The notes: generated by a model from the sequence alone, not told the origin. A DNA stretch of 64,000 bases from Lytechinus pictus (GCF_037042905.1 NC_087249.1:50560901-50624900); one strand, 5' to 3'; shown: positions 21,230 through 32,535, counted from the first letter of the stretch. Translations and numbers: made by a program.

Positions 21230-21331
21230 ATGGGCGACACAAAAGACATTCCTTGGAAAGACCCTTTCGTGCAATCGGCCCCAGGACTCGTCCGTGTAAT
21301 TAGGCAGAGTGTACTCTCCAAAAATGGGTAG
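21230..21331 (+). CDS. Candidate duplicated first exon, copy 2 (MGDTKD)
   Basis: From ATG at 21230 the frame reads MGDTKDIPWKDPFVQSAPG, then diverges from copy 1 and stops at TAG near 21329. The shared block keeps the protein while several third bases differ (ACG/ACA, CCA/CCT, CCG/CCA). The stop falls where a foldback element begins (21328), so the natural continuation may have been cut off by that insertion. The product is unknown. Confidence 0.35.
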   Translation: MGDTKDIPWKDPFVQSAPGLVRVIRQSVLSKNG

Positions 21332-22335
21332 AGTCTATTCTAGCCTTGACATGCTTGAGGACTCCATGATCATATTTTTTAATGATTTTGATATTGTCAT
21401 TTGATCACGGAGCCTTGAACCCCCTCCCATATTATAAGAGACACAGTTAATAAAAAGATAGAAATCACGTAAAATGAGAGGTTTCTTACCAGACCGATCT
21501 CGTGTAGATCCCTCGATCCATTCGTATACACCGCACATACAATAGGCTTGACCCTTGAACCGCTTCGTTATGACGTACATGTACGTAGCTTCGATAAGCA
21601 ATGTTACAAAATGCCGTTTTGAAGAGCAATTAATAGATAAAAATTATTATTTAACAAATAATAACATTTATAACTTACTTGATTATAATTATTATAAATA
21701 ATTATTGTTACAATAATGATGATTATATCATTAAGTTTTAAATTTTAAAATTAATTAAGTTTCAAATTGGGGGTATTTGTTGAATTACCATCATATCTCC
21801 GTAAGTCAGTGTATTGGTCTAGTTCATAAAACGTTTACATAAGAGTCACCAAGTATCACTGAACATCTTGTGCGAGTTTCAGGTCACATGACCAAATTCC
21901 AAGGTCACTTAAGGTCATTGAACTTTGGCCATTTTAGAGGTAATTATTAGATTGCTGTCATAACCTTCAAATTTTATAGATATAGTGTATAAAATGTCAA
22001 TGAACGTAGTATTGTATCATTATATGAATGGTGTTTTTTGTTAGTAATTATTTTATAGTAGTTTCCAAAGTCAGCACTGCTGCTATATTGAATCGCGTGA
22101 TGCAGGTGAGACAGCCAGAGGCATTCCACTTGTTAACCTTTTTATTAACATATTTTTTGCACCTTCATATGCATCAGGCGTATGATTTACGTGATCTTCA
22201 AAGATGGATCTTTGAAGACATATGTCTCTTATATGTATATGGGAGCTGGTTCAAGGCTGCGTGATCAAATGACAAAATCAAAATCATAAAAAATATGATC
22301 ACGGAGTCCTCAAGGCTAGGTAGAATCACTCTAGG
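21328..22335. mobile_element. Foldback element with ~115-bp inverted arms
   Basis: The left arm (21328-21445) and right arm (22222-22335) are inverse copies. They share GAGGACTCC(A/G)TGATCATATTTTTTA, GTCATTTGATCACG, AGCCTTGAACC and TATAAGAGACA. The interior has AT-rich DNA and, at 21800-22140, the AGGTCA-rich repeat also found at 30035-30425. Confidence 0.75.
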
Positions 22336-22987
22336 CAACACCCCTATACTTACCTGTGTTGAGAAACTGGGACTCCACTCACATGCATTTGGGCCGCCCT
22401 AACTTAGAACTAAACATTAATATCACAAATTTTTTTTATTCGCTTGGTTAATAAACCCTACTGAATAAATTAATAATGTTTAATCGGTACTCACCGGTTC
22501 TTTTGTTGAATTATCTGCAAATTTCCCACGTTTTTGTCCCAATTCTCGTGACAAGCCTTGTCGCGATCGCGGTAGACAGCTATACGTCCATGTTTATTTA
22601 TAATTGTTTTAATGACGCGGAGAAATCGTTCTAAAGGCCTTTTGGCCTGTGCTCAAGGCGTTCTTTCTGTTTTTTTTATATTGAAGATAGATCGAAATCA
22701 CACACTCTTCCAAATGATTCCGACCTATATAGAATTAGGGCCGTCGCTAAATAAAGGGGAGGCGCAACATCCCCTCCCACTACTCTGGGTATTGTCGGTG
22801 AATGTGCGTGGTCGTGGGGGGCCGGGGGATGAGGAAAAGCGGTGAGAGCAGAAAAAAAATATAAGGGAAATGAGGATAGAAAAAAGGGTAGAGAAAGAAG
22901 AAAAGAGAACAAAAAAGAGTAAGAAAAAAAAAGGAAAATAAAAGGGAGGAGAAAAGTGGTGGGGTAGGCGAGATTTTATATGTGTAG
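22336..22987. other. Intergenic, donor-like sites and purine-rich DNA
   Basis: On the minus strand CAACACAG|GTAAGTATAG (near 22358) and GAACCG|GTGAGTACC (near 22495) look like splice donors, but neither follows a coding frame. Purine-rich DNA spans 22845-22960. Confidence 0.3.
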
Positions 22988-23230
22988 GTAAAGGCGGATC
23001 CAGGGGGGTTTAGGCATTTTAGGAGTCAAAGGGTAGGCCCTATCAAAATTTTATGCTCGCATAAATCGGTTGATTTCATATCCATTTTGTTCTTGATTGC
23101 AAAAATTGCTTAGAAATAGAATATCAAATTATCAGGACAGATGTATTTTTTCAGCTTGCACGTAGAGCTGGCATTATTTGATCGGTTCACAGCTTCACAG
23201 CAATATATCAAACATTTCGGCCCGCATGAA
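22988..23230 (+). repeat. Fragment of GGCGGATCCAG-ended element
   Basis: Begins AAAGGCGGATCCAGGGGGG, the same end type as 29745 and the inverse of 11119-11134. One diverged unit of the GC-palindrome repeat follows (TTATGCTCGCATAAAT, TTTTTTCAGCTTGCACGTAG). Only the left end remains. Confidence 0.6.
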
Positions 23231-23318
23231 TTATAGATACTCACTATATTGTTTAATGGATACATGTAGGTCTAGATCAGGTGAAATTACCGCTATCACA
23301 CTGATACTGTTTTGAAAG

Positions 23319-23743
23319 TTAAAGGGGAAGTTCACCGTGATAAAAAGATTGTTGTGAAAATAAATAAAGAAAAATCATTTTAAAATATCGGTGAAGGTTT
23401 TATTTGAAAAATTGGAAAATTTTGAATGCTTGATTTGTGCCCGGGATTTGTGACGTCATAAACGAGCATGCAGTTGCTCTATATTTTATGTGATATAAAA
23501 TGCCTAAAATTACCATTTTTAATGGTCCGTCATGACTCACCTTTTTCTTTTTAGAACAGGTATGAAGTTATCTATTGATATACTGAAGGTACAATAAAAG
23601 TCATTATCATGTACAGTGTATTTTTAGAAAATGACATTTCATTTACTTTTTTACCATAATTATATCCGATATGAAGGAAAGCTGCTCGCATAGGCCTACG
23701 CCGTCACAAATAAAAAAAACTTCAAATGTTCACCTTTTTTTAA
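23319..23743. mobile_element. MITE family D (TTAAAGGGGAAGTTCACC)
   Basis: Starts TTAAAGGGGAAGTTCACC and ends TTCACCTTTTTTTAA. The first and last ~20 bases are inverse. The interior has TGTGACGTCATA (23450-23461) and its counterpart near 23700 (CGCCGTCACA). It directly abuts a family B copy through a shared TTTAAAGG. Confidence 0.7.
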
Positions 23744-23744
23744 A

Positions 23745-24040
23745 GGTCAAGTCCACCCCAGAAAAAAGTTTATTTGAATAAATAGAGAAAAATTAAACTA
23801 GCAAAACCCTGAAAATTTCATCAAAATCGGATGTAAAATAAGAAAGTTATGACACTTTATTATTATAACACAAGTTATTCACAAAACAGTGATATGCACA
23901 ACTAAAATGAGAAAGTCGATGGTGTCCCTTACTATTAAACTATTTCTTTTGTTTTTTATTGTTTGAATTATACAATATTTCATTGTTTATAGATTTGACA
24001 ATATAAGGACCAACTTGACTGAATCATATAGTATTAAAGT
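23745..24040. mobile_element. MITE family B, half copy
   Basis: Begins AAAGGTCAAGTCCACCCCAG and contains TTTCATCAAAATCGGATG and ACTATTTCTTTTGT, in the same order as 50151-50400. The mirror half is missing. Confidence 0.7.
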
Positions 24041-24978
24041 ACACACCCAAAGAATCAAAAGTATTTTATAATGACTTTTTGTGGTCATCATTGTAAAGGG
24101 GAAGTATTACTAATCAGATATATAACTTCACTTTTTAAAATAGTGATTAGAGTTTGCAGAAATCAGCTCTCAAAAATGACTTATTTTCATGGCATATTTC
24201 TGCCTTTAACAGTCCTTCGCCGAGCTCCAGCTGAGTGACGTCACACCAAGAGCAGTGAGCAGCTGAGCTGACAGCAGCCCATTGAAGACGATCTTTCCAA
24301 TCAGCGTTTTTTGCTCTTGAATTGTTTATTCCTCACAAGATTGGTCTTAGTATATAGATAAAAGTTTGAATTTTCTGAACAGTAAAATTAAATGCGCATT
24401 TAACATATTTTGGTAACCGATATTTAGCTTAGAAACAGATAATTTTTTTAAAGAAATATATGTGAATAAACAAAGCATATTTTCACTTAGAAATCACACT
24501 TGTGTCACATTGATATTATAATCAATAAAAAGCATAGATATTCTTCTTCACGACTGAACAAAAATTATGAAATTTCATTACGTAGCAAAGTCAAGGAACC
24601 CTAAAAAACACGGCAATATCCATCGCGAAATGATTGAAATTGCAGTTGAATTGCCGGAGCAGTATGAGGCAACAGCGGCGAATGGACTTTGTTTCATATA
24701 CCATTAAAAACCCGGAAATGAGAGGCAAAGGGTCTGTGGCCAAACCTGTAAGGCCTTTGTTTTGATGAGTGCGGGGACCCTGGTTCGAACCTTTGACTCT
24801 GGGATTTTTTTAAAATTATTATATTCCTACCCAGCTCTTTTTATTTTCATGTGAGATTTTATTCAGACCTGCATTTATTTTATTAAATCTTACTTCTTAA
24901 TTGCTGCTTTTGATTTTCAAGTTCTTGATTAGATTCTACACTTATTTGGGCAGGGATGGGAGGGGTAGAGGATGAGTT
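24041..24978. other. Intergenic with a possible SINE remnant
   Basis: A perfect TGACGTCA occurs at about 24236-24243. Near 24735-24800 the text TGATGAGTGCGGGG...GGTTCGAACCT resembles the B-box part of a tRNA-derived SINE, without a recognisable A box. No coding signal. Confidence 0.35.
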
Positions 24979-25234
24979 AAAAGTCAAGTCCACATCAACT
25001 AAAAATTATTTGAATAGAGTAATTTCCCTTGTTTTTTGTTTTTTTTACTCAAAACAGTTATATACACAAAACAATGATATGCAAATTAGAGTTATGTCAC
25101 ATCACATTCATTTCAATTTTTTTGGCATTTTATTATTTAAATTTGAATCAAAGTTTTTATGAAATTTTCTGCAATATTTTATTATTTTTCTTTAAATTCA
25201 AATGAATTTTGGTTGGGTTGACTTCTCCTTTACT
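24979..25234. mobile_element. MITE family B, diverged short copy
   Basis: Ends are AAGTCAAGTCCACATCAAC and GGTTGGGTTGACTTC in inverse orientation, with ACAAAACAATGATATGCA inside as in other family B copies. The middle is shorter than in 50151-52832. Confidence 0.6.
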
Positions 25235-26570
25235 CTTCACATGGATTGCATAGCGATATTTATCCAGAAACAAAATTGTCTTAAAATATGGAAACCAGTA
25301 ATTGGACACATGTTCACTTTCCTTTCATCCAGGCCACTTCCTCACATCCACCAGGCTTACCGTCTTATAACAAACATGATGAACCATCACACAACTGCAA
25401 ACAACATTCACAGTGCTTCACAATAAATATTTCACTTTTGTTCATACATGCAATGAATATCATGGAAAACAAATAAAAGGCGTACCCATATTCAAATATC
25501 GTTTAAAAGGACAAATGTATTATATCTTTCGAGAAAAAATTGTGACATTATATACACGACACTTAACTTTCAGCAATCAGCATGTTATAGAACTGATACA
25601 GAGTTGCTAACAAAATATAACTATGGGGCATTGCAAGAAACTTATGTTCAAAGCGTAAGTCTCAAATTCAAATTCAAGCGTAATAAGGTCGAGTTGCACG
25701 TGCAATTCAACTAAATGTTTGTGTTTAATCAAAGGACTTACCCTTGATTTGGGACGTGTGATTGAGTAGAAAATTTCTCACAAAATGCCCTAGTTACATA
25801 AAAATTGTTCTTTCGTTTTAAATTGTGTGTTCTTATTTTTGACAAGCTGTATTCCTGTCCAATTCAATATTATAGTCCTCTCCCAAACTGCTCTAAGTTG
25901 ATGTTTCCAAGATCAATGAAGATAAATTTCCTCCTCCAGGAAAGCAGAGTGAAGAAAAAATGACCACATGTCCATATCAGAATCTCCCAGATTGAAGTAG
26001 TAAGCAGAGACCATAGTCAGCAAGTGTGCAGATCTGTATGTAGGAGAGAGAAAAAAAGAGAAATAGTCTAAATCAAAGTATGAATTTTATTATGTTGATG
26101 ATTAAGAAGGACTACAAGAAATACTGTCTGCAACAGCCTCAATATTTTTGAACAAATTGGTTAATAAATGTACTACAGGCTACGGTAGGAAGTATGTACA
26201 CTAGTAGGAAGCCTACCAGACATTTTTAGTTTGACTTTATTAATCAGTTTATATTCTAGTTTTGGTGCACAGATTATCATCATCATCTGATACAGGAATA
26301 AGTCGGTGCAGTGGCATGTAATTCCCGGTCGACGACAAATAATAGTAGGTTTAGACTGAAAAGTTCCACTCAGAGCACCAGTGCTCTACCTCAAGTGATG
26401 CTCGTGTAAGCTCCACTCCACTTCACTATCACTTGAGCTGTGCTCTCTGGGTCATTACAAAGAGTGCATTTATCATCATTGTTGAAAGAAACACCAGACT
26501 CTAATTTCGGTCAGGAATCAGGGTAACCACTGCAGTGCTGAAATTTTGTCTGGCTTCATGACATCGAGGA
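25235..26570. other. Intergenic, nothing recognised
   Basis: AT-rich DNA with a short ATCATCATC run near 26276. No frame or repeat partner is convincing. Confidence 0.4.
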
Positions 26571-26815
26571 GGCGCGATAGCTCAGTCGGTAGAGCGGGGG
26601 AATCGTATTCTGGTGACCTGGGTTCGATTCACACTTGGTGCGCTAGTGCCCTTTGGTAAGGCATTAATCCTCATTACCAGGTCCTTCGGAGAGGACCTTA
26701 AGCCGTCGGTCCTCTGGTTGCTTGCTTACAAGCATTCATGCTTTCTTAGCAATCAGGTAAAAAAATCCCCACCAATCAATCAATCAATCAATCAAATCAA
26801 TCAATCAATAATTCC
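26571..26815 (+). repeat. tRNA-derived SINE, (CAAT)n tail
   Basis: The head (26571-26643) has an A box TAGCTCAGTCGGTAGAGC and a B box GGTTCGATTC (26621-26630) spaced as in a tRNA, but the acceptor ends pair poorly, so it is not a functional tRNA. A body of about 130 bp follows (GTCCTTCGGAGAGGACCTTA, GGTTGCTTGCTTACAAGCA), then a CAAT repeat (26780-26812). RNA polymerase III would transcribe it from the internal promoter. Confidence 0.8.
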
Positions 26816-26854
26816 AAGAAATAAAAATAGCTTAATTAAACATTCCTCTGAAAC

Positions 26855-26960
26855 GGCAGATTTTTCAGTCTAACCATAGAGCTATAGCTCTATGGTCTAA
26901 CCAAGCCAAGCCATTGCCTGGCCAGTTTATTTAGAAATCTGACTGAAGAAAAAATCTGCC
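26855..26960. repeat. Small foldback with a perfect 24-bp palindrome
   Basis: GGCAGATTTTTCAGTC at the left is mirrored by GACTGAAGAAAAAATCTGCC at the right. Just inside the left arm, 26873-26896 is a perfect 24-bp palindrome centred on GAGCTATAGCTC. No coding role is suggested. Confidence 0.65.
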
Positions 26961-27717
26961 GCAAAACCTTCTTAAAAGACTTTACGTAGTCATGCCATTG
27001 ATGGTATTGGAAGTACAGCATGAAATAATGCATGATTCTAAAATTATATTAGATCTGTATCTGTCATCTAACCTGAATGCATCGTCAGTCAGACGCCAGA
27101 ACAAGTACAATTTCCAAACATGCTTACCTATGACGCCTTTTGTGGATGGATCAAACAGCAACATCGGCTCCCCTGCAGTCCCGGCCCAGCGGCAAGTAGT
27201 GAATGGCCCGCTACAGCTTCCAAGAGTTTTTCAATAAACACTGACTCACTCACTCACTCAGTCAGTCACTGACTGACTGGAGCAACACAACGACGCCTGT
27301 CCAGTGGACAAAATTGGTCTTAACAGTTCCCAATTCATTAAAAACGGGCGAGGTAACACAGTTCTGGTTCACTTTTGGTCTGAAGTTGTTGAAAACAGAA
27401 ATCGGATACCACATTACATGAAGAAAACGGTAAATTCGGAAGATATTGAACAGGTCAGTAAGGTGAGGCACAGAGGGATGATGAGCTCGTTGATTGTGTG
27501 ACGTCATTATTCTCGACTGTTTTCTAGTGCGCGAATTTCGGTCTGGGGGGCTGAGAAGGGTCTCTAATAATTTCATTTCTTGCATTTCCACGACATCTAT
27601 AAGACTTTTTAGTGACATATTTGTGTATAAAAAGACAAGACCTTTCCATCCATATATAATTTGTCTATAATCATCACTTTCGTGAATTTTCTTTGTGTGT
27701 GTACTTTAAACAATGCT
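26961..27717. other. Intergenic upstream of the unrecognised plus-strand gene
   Basis: Includes a TGAC/CTCA simple repeat (27239-27280), TGACGTCA at 27499-27506 and TATAAAAAG at 27626-27634 on the plus strand. These could belong to a promoter, but they are common short matches. An open minus-strand frame at 27618-27262 has no family motif. Confidence 0.3.
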
Positions 27718-28013
27718 CATTCCACATGTTCAGGGAGGAATTAATCGTTGTTTCACTTGACAATGAGGAGAAAAATAGAATATTCCCTATTTCATATAAT
27801 AAAATACAAAAGAAATAGTGAGTGGATGAAGTCAGTTCATTTGCATACCCACCAGGATGTTCATATAACTGTTTTGTGAAATTAAGCAAAACTTTAAAAT
27901 GTCATAACTTTCTTATTTTCAATCCGATTTTGATGAAATTTTCAGTGTTACGCTTGTTGGATTTTTCTCATTTTATTCATGTCAACTTTTTGTTGGGGTG
28001 GACTTGACCTTTA
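27718..28013. mobile_element. MITE family B, right-half copy
   Basis: Matches the right half of 50151-52832, including CAATCCGATTTTGAT, TTGGATTTTTCTC, and the end GTTGGGGTGGACTTGACCTTTA. It lies about 270 bp before the first leader exon. Confidence 0.7.
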
Positions 28014-29744
28014 ACTATTTTTTTTGGTGGGAGTTGATTTTCCTCAAACGCCTACCAAAAAATTTTTTATTATTTATTTTTTCTGCTTTTTTCATAATAA
28101 ACTTTAAATGAATTCAACCTTGCACTACTTAATTTTTTCAAAGACAAAATAACAAATATATCATATTTTTTCTTTATAAATAGAGTACAAAGGTGTTAAA
28201 ATCTTCTTTTTCACCCAAAAGCCAGGGGAATTATATGCGTCACATGTCTGATAATTTATTTCTTGCTTGTTTCATCAAATTTTACAGATTCAGACTAGAC
28301 CGTCACTAGAAAGTCTTCCTTTGCTTCAGTGACTGTGACACCTGCATCACACCAACTCAGCTCAACCTCATCCTCGAACTCAACGAGAAATTTCTAGCTC
28401 ATCTCAACTTAATTGAGATAAGAAAAAAGGTGAGCAATAATAACATAACACATGCATTCATGACATTACTGCCAGGTTTTTATTAGATTAAGGAAAGAAA
28501 AGTACTTTGTTGTTTATTTCGCCTTCGTGATAAGCTAAATGGAAAAGTTACAAATCAAACCCAGTTACAGTACATGTACATCATTATTTATTTTTTATCA
28601 ATTTAATTTTGCTTTAATTCATGCAGGCCTATGCTTGACATTTTGAGGAAAATTCCCCCAGTGACATTTGCGGAAGCTCCGTCAGATCAGCTCAACTCAC
28701 CTGCGGCGGAATCACTGATATTTAAGTCAATTTACATTGTGCTTGTACATGTATGCCAATGCCAACCAGACTTAAACGTGGTGAGCAAGCCATAATGGAA
28801 AAGGAATATACCTCCCCCCCCAAAAAAAAAAAATGATAATAATAAAAAAACAATAAAAAAAACAATGGAATATTTCTAATGATCTATTGTCTAAAGTTGT
28901 AAGTGCATGTTCTGATTGACCTATAAATCATTGCAGCTATGTACATTCATGAGTTCATGATATTTTCAGCTCAAGAACTTAATAGATATTATAAAACTCT
29001 ATTTTCATGCTTTATTCTGTCTTCATATTGAAGTATGATATACATGTACAAGATATTACTAATTTTTTGCAATTGATTCATAAATTCATTTTTGCGTTAA
29101 TTCAGGCTACGCACCAGATTTTAATTTGCTTTCTACGGTACTCCAATCACCCTTGTCTACTGCAGCAACTCTCAGCTCAGCTCACTAGCTCCCTAACACT
29201 AACAGATGATCAAGAATTCAAGCTTTTGTAACTATGAACAGATCAAATGAAGGTGAGCAAAAAAATAATAGAAAAATGGGATAAAATTCTTTTAACTTTC
29301 TATGTTATGTTCTGATTGACAAAGACACCGTTTCAACCCTGAATTCATATTCAGCTCCGAGTCAGCCTAGTCAAAGAACTGATACAAATTCATGATTTTT
29401 TTCTGTCTTAAATGGAGACTGAATGGAAATGCAATTTACTATGACTTAATTACTTTATATTAAATATATTTTTGCTCAAATCAGCCTAACGCCCATCGAT
29501 TTGGATGCCTCTACCACCAGTGCCAATTACCCTGGCCCATCACCTCCACCACATTACTGCGGCAGCTCCGGCCATCAGATCAGGGCACCGTAGCATGAAG
29601 CTAATCAATCGATCATAGGGCTAATTTTTGTCTTGCCTGCATAGCAGAGCGAGACTACGCCGCTTTTCAGACGGCGGCAACAATGAAATCTTTACTAAGG
29701 TTAAGTATTTGAAATGTCATGACTTTTGAATGTATATGGATCTA

Positions 29745-30027
29745 CAGAAGCGGATCTAGAGGGGGGGTTGGGGGGGTTGCAACCCCCCAAAAAAAAAAAT
29801 CCGGGGACCATTTTTTAAAATCTTATCTTTTTTTTTAAACTTGTAATTTTATTTTATTCTATTTCTATGTATTTATTTTTCAAAAATTTTCCCTACTGTG
29901 GGAGGGGGGACACCCCCCTCCCACACCCTCCCCCCTCGCTCGCTCCGCTCGCTTGGACTCGGTCGCTACGCTCCCTCGCATACCACCCCAACCCCCCCCC
30001 CTTTATAAAAAGCTGGATCCGCCCCTG
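29745..30027. mobile_element. hAT-like element, CAGRAGCGGATC ends
   Basis: Begins CAGAAGCGGATCTAG and ends with the inverse CTGGATCCGCCCCTG. The interior has G and C runs and CGCTCGCTCCGCTCGC. TATATGGATCTA lies just before the left end (29733-29744) and again three bases after the right end (30031-30042), an approximate target duplication. Confidence 0.7.
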
Positions 30028-30034
30028 ATCTATA

Positions 30035-30425
30035 TGGATCTAGTTCAAGAAACTAGGACATGAGAGCAATCAAGTATCACTGATCGCCTTAAGTGAGTTT
30101 CAGGTCACATGATTATTGTCAAAGGTCGTTTAGGGTCAATGAACTTTAACCATGTTCGATTATTTGTTAAAAATGCCTTCATAACATTGAAACTTTATGG
30201 ATCTAGACTACACTATGAAACTTGGACATGTAAAGGGTAATCAAATATCATTTTACACAAGTCTTAGGTCATGCGGTCAAGGTCAAAGGTCAATAAACCT
30301 TTTATTATCATAAGAATGTTGTTTTTGTCAACAATTATTCATCTTAGTTGTTTTAAAATTCAGCACTGCTGTTATATGGATTGTGTAATGCAGGCAAGAC
30401 TGCCAGAGGCATTCCACTTGTTATG
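30035..30425 (+). repeat. AGGTCA-rich dispersed repeat
   Basis: About 60-70 percent similar by eye to 21800-22140: AAGTATCACTGA, GAGTTTCAGGTCACATGA, GGTCAATGAACTTT, and the common ending CAGCACTGCTG...GCCAGAGGCATTCCACTTGTTA. It contains AGGTCAAAGGTCA at 30280-30292, a perfect DR1-type pair of nuclear receptor half-sites. Confidence 0.65.
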
Positions 30426-31516
30426 ATTAATCATACATAATATTCAATGCAATCATTCATAGAAATCAGCCCCATTATCAATTGCTAAGGTTTGTGTTAT
30501 GGGCCCTGATCATCAGCTCAGCTCACCTGTAAAGCTCAGACGCGTAGCAACCAGATCGATCAGAACAAGTCAAGGTAAGCAAAAATTATAAATATGAAAA
30601 TATTATATCCGTTGCTTGTGTTTAAAAAGCTACATACATTTAGGCGCCAATCAGTTGGAGAATTGAGTTGAACTATTTAATCGACCAATTAAATAATATA
30701 TTCCAATATAATTATACATGGCTCTGTCCCTGTAGTGGCTCTGTCTTCTTCCCATCTAACTTAGCCAGTGTGATATGCAGCTAAGGAAAGGCTGTATTAA
30801 GTCATATTTGATGAGCTTTGACCCCAAAAATAAACAAATAATATATTTTCTCTCAGACATTAAAAGTTTGTTCCTAATTCGGCTTCATAGTTAAGCTTTT
30901 GGTAGCTTTTAAAAGTGCTGAAATTGTACGAAAAGTTACTGTCAGGTAAGGTGTCATGTTGGCATCTATTTTATTTAATGATAGTCTTCAATTTGTCAAT
31001 CTCATGTGTAGGCCTTCCCATGCGTAGTCAGTTAATATACACAGCAGATCAAGTAAATTTACTGTGAATATCACAAAGCATAAACTTTTGTCAGGTAGGT
31101 GATCTTTCAAATGTATTAAACTGAAGAAATTATTTTTAGTGTGGTATTGTGCAGGTACCACATTATCATAAAATTGTGCAGTTACCACATTTGTTTTGGT
31201 TTAAGATTTTTGTTTTTGATGCTGTTTTTAATTAATGAGGCCACTCTTCAAACAGTGGACTAATTAATAAAATAGCATACTTAACCATGGCAACAGGCGT
31301 GAATTTAGCGCACTGTGACAAAAGCGTGCATCAGCATTGGAAGTTTTTAATATACGTGGTAAATAAGCGTAATTTATACAGGAAATTTGCATAAACCGTG
31401 TGTTCAACCAATGGTTTTAACAATCACCCTTGTGAATTCGGGCCAATATGTTTTTAAACTTCTTTTTGCAATGTAGGCATAGTTATAATCTTATACAATC
31501 TTTTTTGTTTTGACAG

Positions 31517-31587
31517 GATGTCTCCATGAAGAGGATCAGATCAAGAATGTCAACAAATGAAAGTCTGAATGTGGTTTCAAATGAAAG
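31517..31587 (+). CDS. Unrecognised plus-strand gene, coding exon 1
   Basis: The acceptor TTGTTTTGACAG precedes the exon and GAAAG|GTGAGT ends it. The first ATG (31518) meets a stop after three codons; the second, at 31526, opens MKRIRSRMSTNESLNVVSNER and reaches the donor with two bases of the next codon. Joining to the next exon completes a serine and keeps the frame, which supports both sites. The peptide is basic and serine rich. No family is recognised and no signal peptide is seen. The leader exons at 28288-30574 would lie upstream in the transcript. Confidence 0.5.
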
Positions 31588-32253
31588 GTGAGTTTCCTAT
31601 GAATTCTTTGTGAGAATGAAATATTAAATCAAAATTTCATTATTAAAGAACGAGGCCTGAGTCATAATTTTGTGATATTTCGGCGAATACTTGTGGACAG
31701 ATAAAATAAAGCCTGATGAAACATGGAAGAAATTCTTTCAGCAAAGACTGAAAAAATTACCAATTTGATAAGTAATTTCCTTTTCTTTATGACCAGCCAC
31801 CCCCAGACCAACTAAATATATATGTTGCAAGGGAATGTTCTCTGAAAAAAGCCAAAATAATATTTGGTTTTCAAAAAAAAAAAAATAGCCTTCTTGATAG
31901 AGTATTCTTCTTCATACTGTCAAACAAGTTCTAAAGTTCAAGAGAAGAAACCTAGAGTTTCTTTGACACAAGTTTTTTTGCAGACTGCTAGGAAGTTTCA
32001 TTTAGATCGCACAGTGTGCACCTCTCATGCTTGAGTGAACTCCAAAATTGAAACGGTTTTTCCTTATTTTGTAAAGGTCTTGCTTAGTTTCTTCTGGATT
32101 CAGTCATACTTGTGTAGGTTATTGTTGATCAATTTTTATCATTTTAAAGCTTAGGATGTGCTTATTTAAACTCAATGAAATTCTGAAAATTCAATTTGGG
32201 CAACTTATTGTTGGTTTTGGGGAGGCTGTCACATATTATGGGCAGGTGTGGGC

Positions 32254-32535
32254 GTGCTGTGGTCTAGTGGTTCTGGCTCTCACCTTTCAAACAGGGTCAT
32301 GGGTTCGAATCCTAGCCATGGCGTGTTTTCCTTCAGCAAGAAATTTATCCACACTGTGCTGCACTTGACCCAGGTGAGGTGAATGGGTACCTGGCAGGAT
32401 TAATTCCTTGAATACATGAGCACTGAAAGGCAGCTCGAACTAAGGCCAGGGTAATAATAATAATAACAATGCGCCTCGGAATAGATTGTTTCCAGATAGA
32501 TGGCACTATACAAGTGCCTATTATTGTTATCAAAC
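32254..32535 (+). repeat. tRNA-derived SINE in intron
   Basis: The head has an A box TGGTCTAGTGGTTCTGGC (32260-32277) and a B box GGTTCGAATCC (32302-32312). The body contains ACTTGACCCAGGTGAGGTG and AATGGGTACCTGGCAGG, then AATAATAATAATAAC, CGCCTCGGAATAG and a tail CTATACAAGTGCCTATTATTGTT. A different SINE family from 26571, lying in the intron between coding exons 1 and 2. Confidence 0.8.

Larger units (their letters stand above)
28288..30574 (+). other. Array of five related non-coding leader exons
   Basis: Candidate exons are A 28288-28429, B 28627-28780, C 29106-29252, D from 29485 (no clear donor) and E 30470-30574. Acceptors are TTTTACAG, TTCATGCAG, TTAATTCAG, CAAATCAG and GAAATCAG; donors for A, B, C and E are (A/G)GTGAGCAA or GGTAAGCAA. 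Their interiors share GCTCA(A/G)CTCA and GATCAG motifs, and the introns share TGTTCTGATTGAC (28909, 29308), so the exon plus intron was duplicated in tandem with 340-480 bp spacing. Element insertion separates D from E. Each has stops in all frames or only short uORFs, so they are best read as alternative 5' UTR exons of the gene whose first coding exon is at 31517. Confidence 0.5.

Noticed and set aside
26571..26643. Possible functional tRNA gene
   Set aside because: A and B boxes are present, but the acceptor stem pairs poorly and a SINE body and tail follow.
27262..27618. 118-codon minus-strand frame
   Set aside because: No motif or supporting signals; crosses a simple repeat edge. Kept only as unexplained open sequence.
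27499..27634. TGACGTCA plus TATAAAAAG as the promoter of the plus-strand gene
   Set aside because: Attractive by position, but both are short, common matches and no start can be tied to them; mentioned only in the region note.
32254..32327. Possible functional tRNA gene
   Set aside because: A tRNA-like head of a SINE with a long non-tRNA body; no clean cloverleaf.
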